A stretch of DNA of 5,356 nucleotides from NCBI GenBank assembly GCA_900752095.1, contig CAADUD010000170.1, positions 1-5,356 of the forward strand, in the 5' to 3' direction. The stretch comes from Clostridia bacterium. Its GTDB lineage: Bacteria; Bacillota; Clostridia; TANB77; CAG-508. The position numbers were made by a program, and so were the translations under genes. The notes below the pieces were generated by a model. It was given only the letters and a program-made list of their open reading frames with translations. It made no database searches and was not told the DNA's origin. Position 1 is the first letter of the stretch. Every line of letters begins with the position of its first letter. Positions 5,139 through 5,356 of the stretch are shown piece after piece.

Positions 5139-5356
5139 TTAATTTTCATTTTCTTTTTGTTTTAACATTTCATATTCCTTTACCGCTTCTTTTAAGTCTT
5201 CCCAAAACTCTATTTTCTTGTTTTCATCTCTTAATAAAGCAGCTGGGTGCCATGTTGGCATGTATTTGATTCCTTTTTGTTCTATCCATTTGCCTCTTGC
5301 AGCAGTAATACCATAATCTTTTCCTAAAATATTTTTTAAGGCTGTACTTCCTAATA
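5139..5356 (-). CDS. Uracil-DNA glycosylase, family 4 (partial, C-terminal 71 residues)
   Basis: The gene runs off the right edge of the window; the TAA stop is at 5141-5139. The visible part starts LGSTALKNILG, contains GITAARGKW and PTWHPAALLR, and ends in a lysine- and glutamate-rich tail (KQKENEN). HPAALLR is the second catalytic motif of family 4 uracil-DNA glycosylases, and RGKW before it is typical of the family. These enzymes usually bind a [4Fe-4S] cluster and remove uracil from DNA to start base excision repair. The cluster cysteines and first catalytic motif would lie outside the window. Family 5 or a related DNA-glycosylase-like protein is a less likely alternative. Confidence 0.9.
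   Translation of the reverse strand, partial: LGSTALKNILGKDYGITAARGKWIEQKGIKYMPTWHPAALLRDENKKIEFWEDLKEAVKEYEMLKQKENEN

Overview
The window is AT-rich and its proteins look like those of a low-GC Bacillota, most likely an uncultured gut-type Clostridia. The clues are the ITLIALVVT-type prepilin start, a family 4 uracil-DNA glycosylase and a standalone GltD-like flavoprotein. This placement is inference. I see no rRNA, tRNA or CRISPR array.

Layout from left to right. (1) 33-458, minus strand: a small unrecognised protein with a perfect consensus promoter and a base composition less AT-rich than its neighbours. (2) 601-673: a divergent control region with four 7-bp direct repeats at exact 11-bp spacing, resembling a Pho box or other OmpR-family site, ahead of an AT-rich -10. 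It leads into (3) 703-1782, plus strand: a cytoplasmic putative zinc metallopeptidase with HExxH and a downstream NEG motif. A strong bidirectional terminator at 1772-1811 separates it from (4) the convergent gene at 1904-3175, a GltD-type FAD/NAD(P)/[4Fe-4S] oxidoreductase without a visible large subunit. (5) 3176-3381: a short intergenic stretch with two hairpins and some coding-like debris. (6) 3382-4780, minus strand: the most interesting locus. (7) 4781-5138: promoter, long AT-rich leader and a strong terminator. (8) 5139-5356: the 3' end of a family 4 uracil-DNA glycosylase gene, cut by the window edge.

The main locus encodes a prepilin-like protein whose C-terminal domain has the formylglycine-generating-enzyme / C-type-lectin fold. 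Its last part (about 3400-3535) abruptly changes composition. A 40-codon block has 25 codons ending in C and 66 G+C in 120 bases, while the 40 codons just upstream have 2 ending in C. Runs of NNC codons lie between an RGGG motif and an IGFR motif. This is the signature of the variable region of a diversity-generating retroelement (DGR), where adenines of AAC codons in a template repeat are randomised. A 6-bp perfect hairpin follows the stop codon, where DGR targets usually carry a recognition hairpin. No reverse transcriptase, Avd or template repeat is in the window, so they would have to act from elsewhere.

The same gene carries an (AG)11 dinucleotide tract between its only well-placed ATG (4780, good ribosome binding site) and the prepilin cleavage motif. 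With 11 units the ATG is out of frame with the pilin; 12 or 9 units would put it in frame. As read, the gene is therefore in an OFF phase. The locus appears to combine on/off switching by repeat slippage with DGR hypervariation on a pilin-type surface protein. This is inferred from sequence alone.
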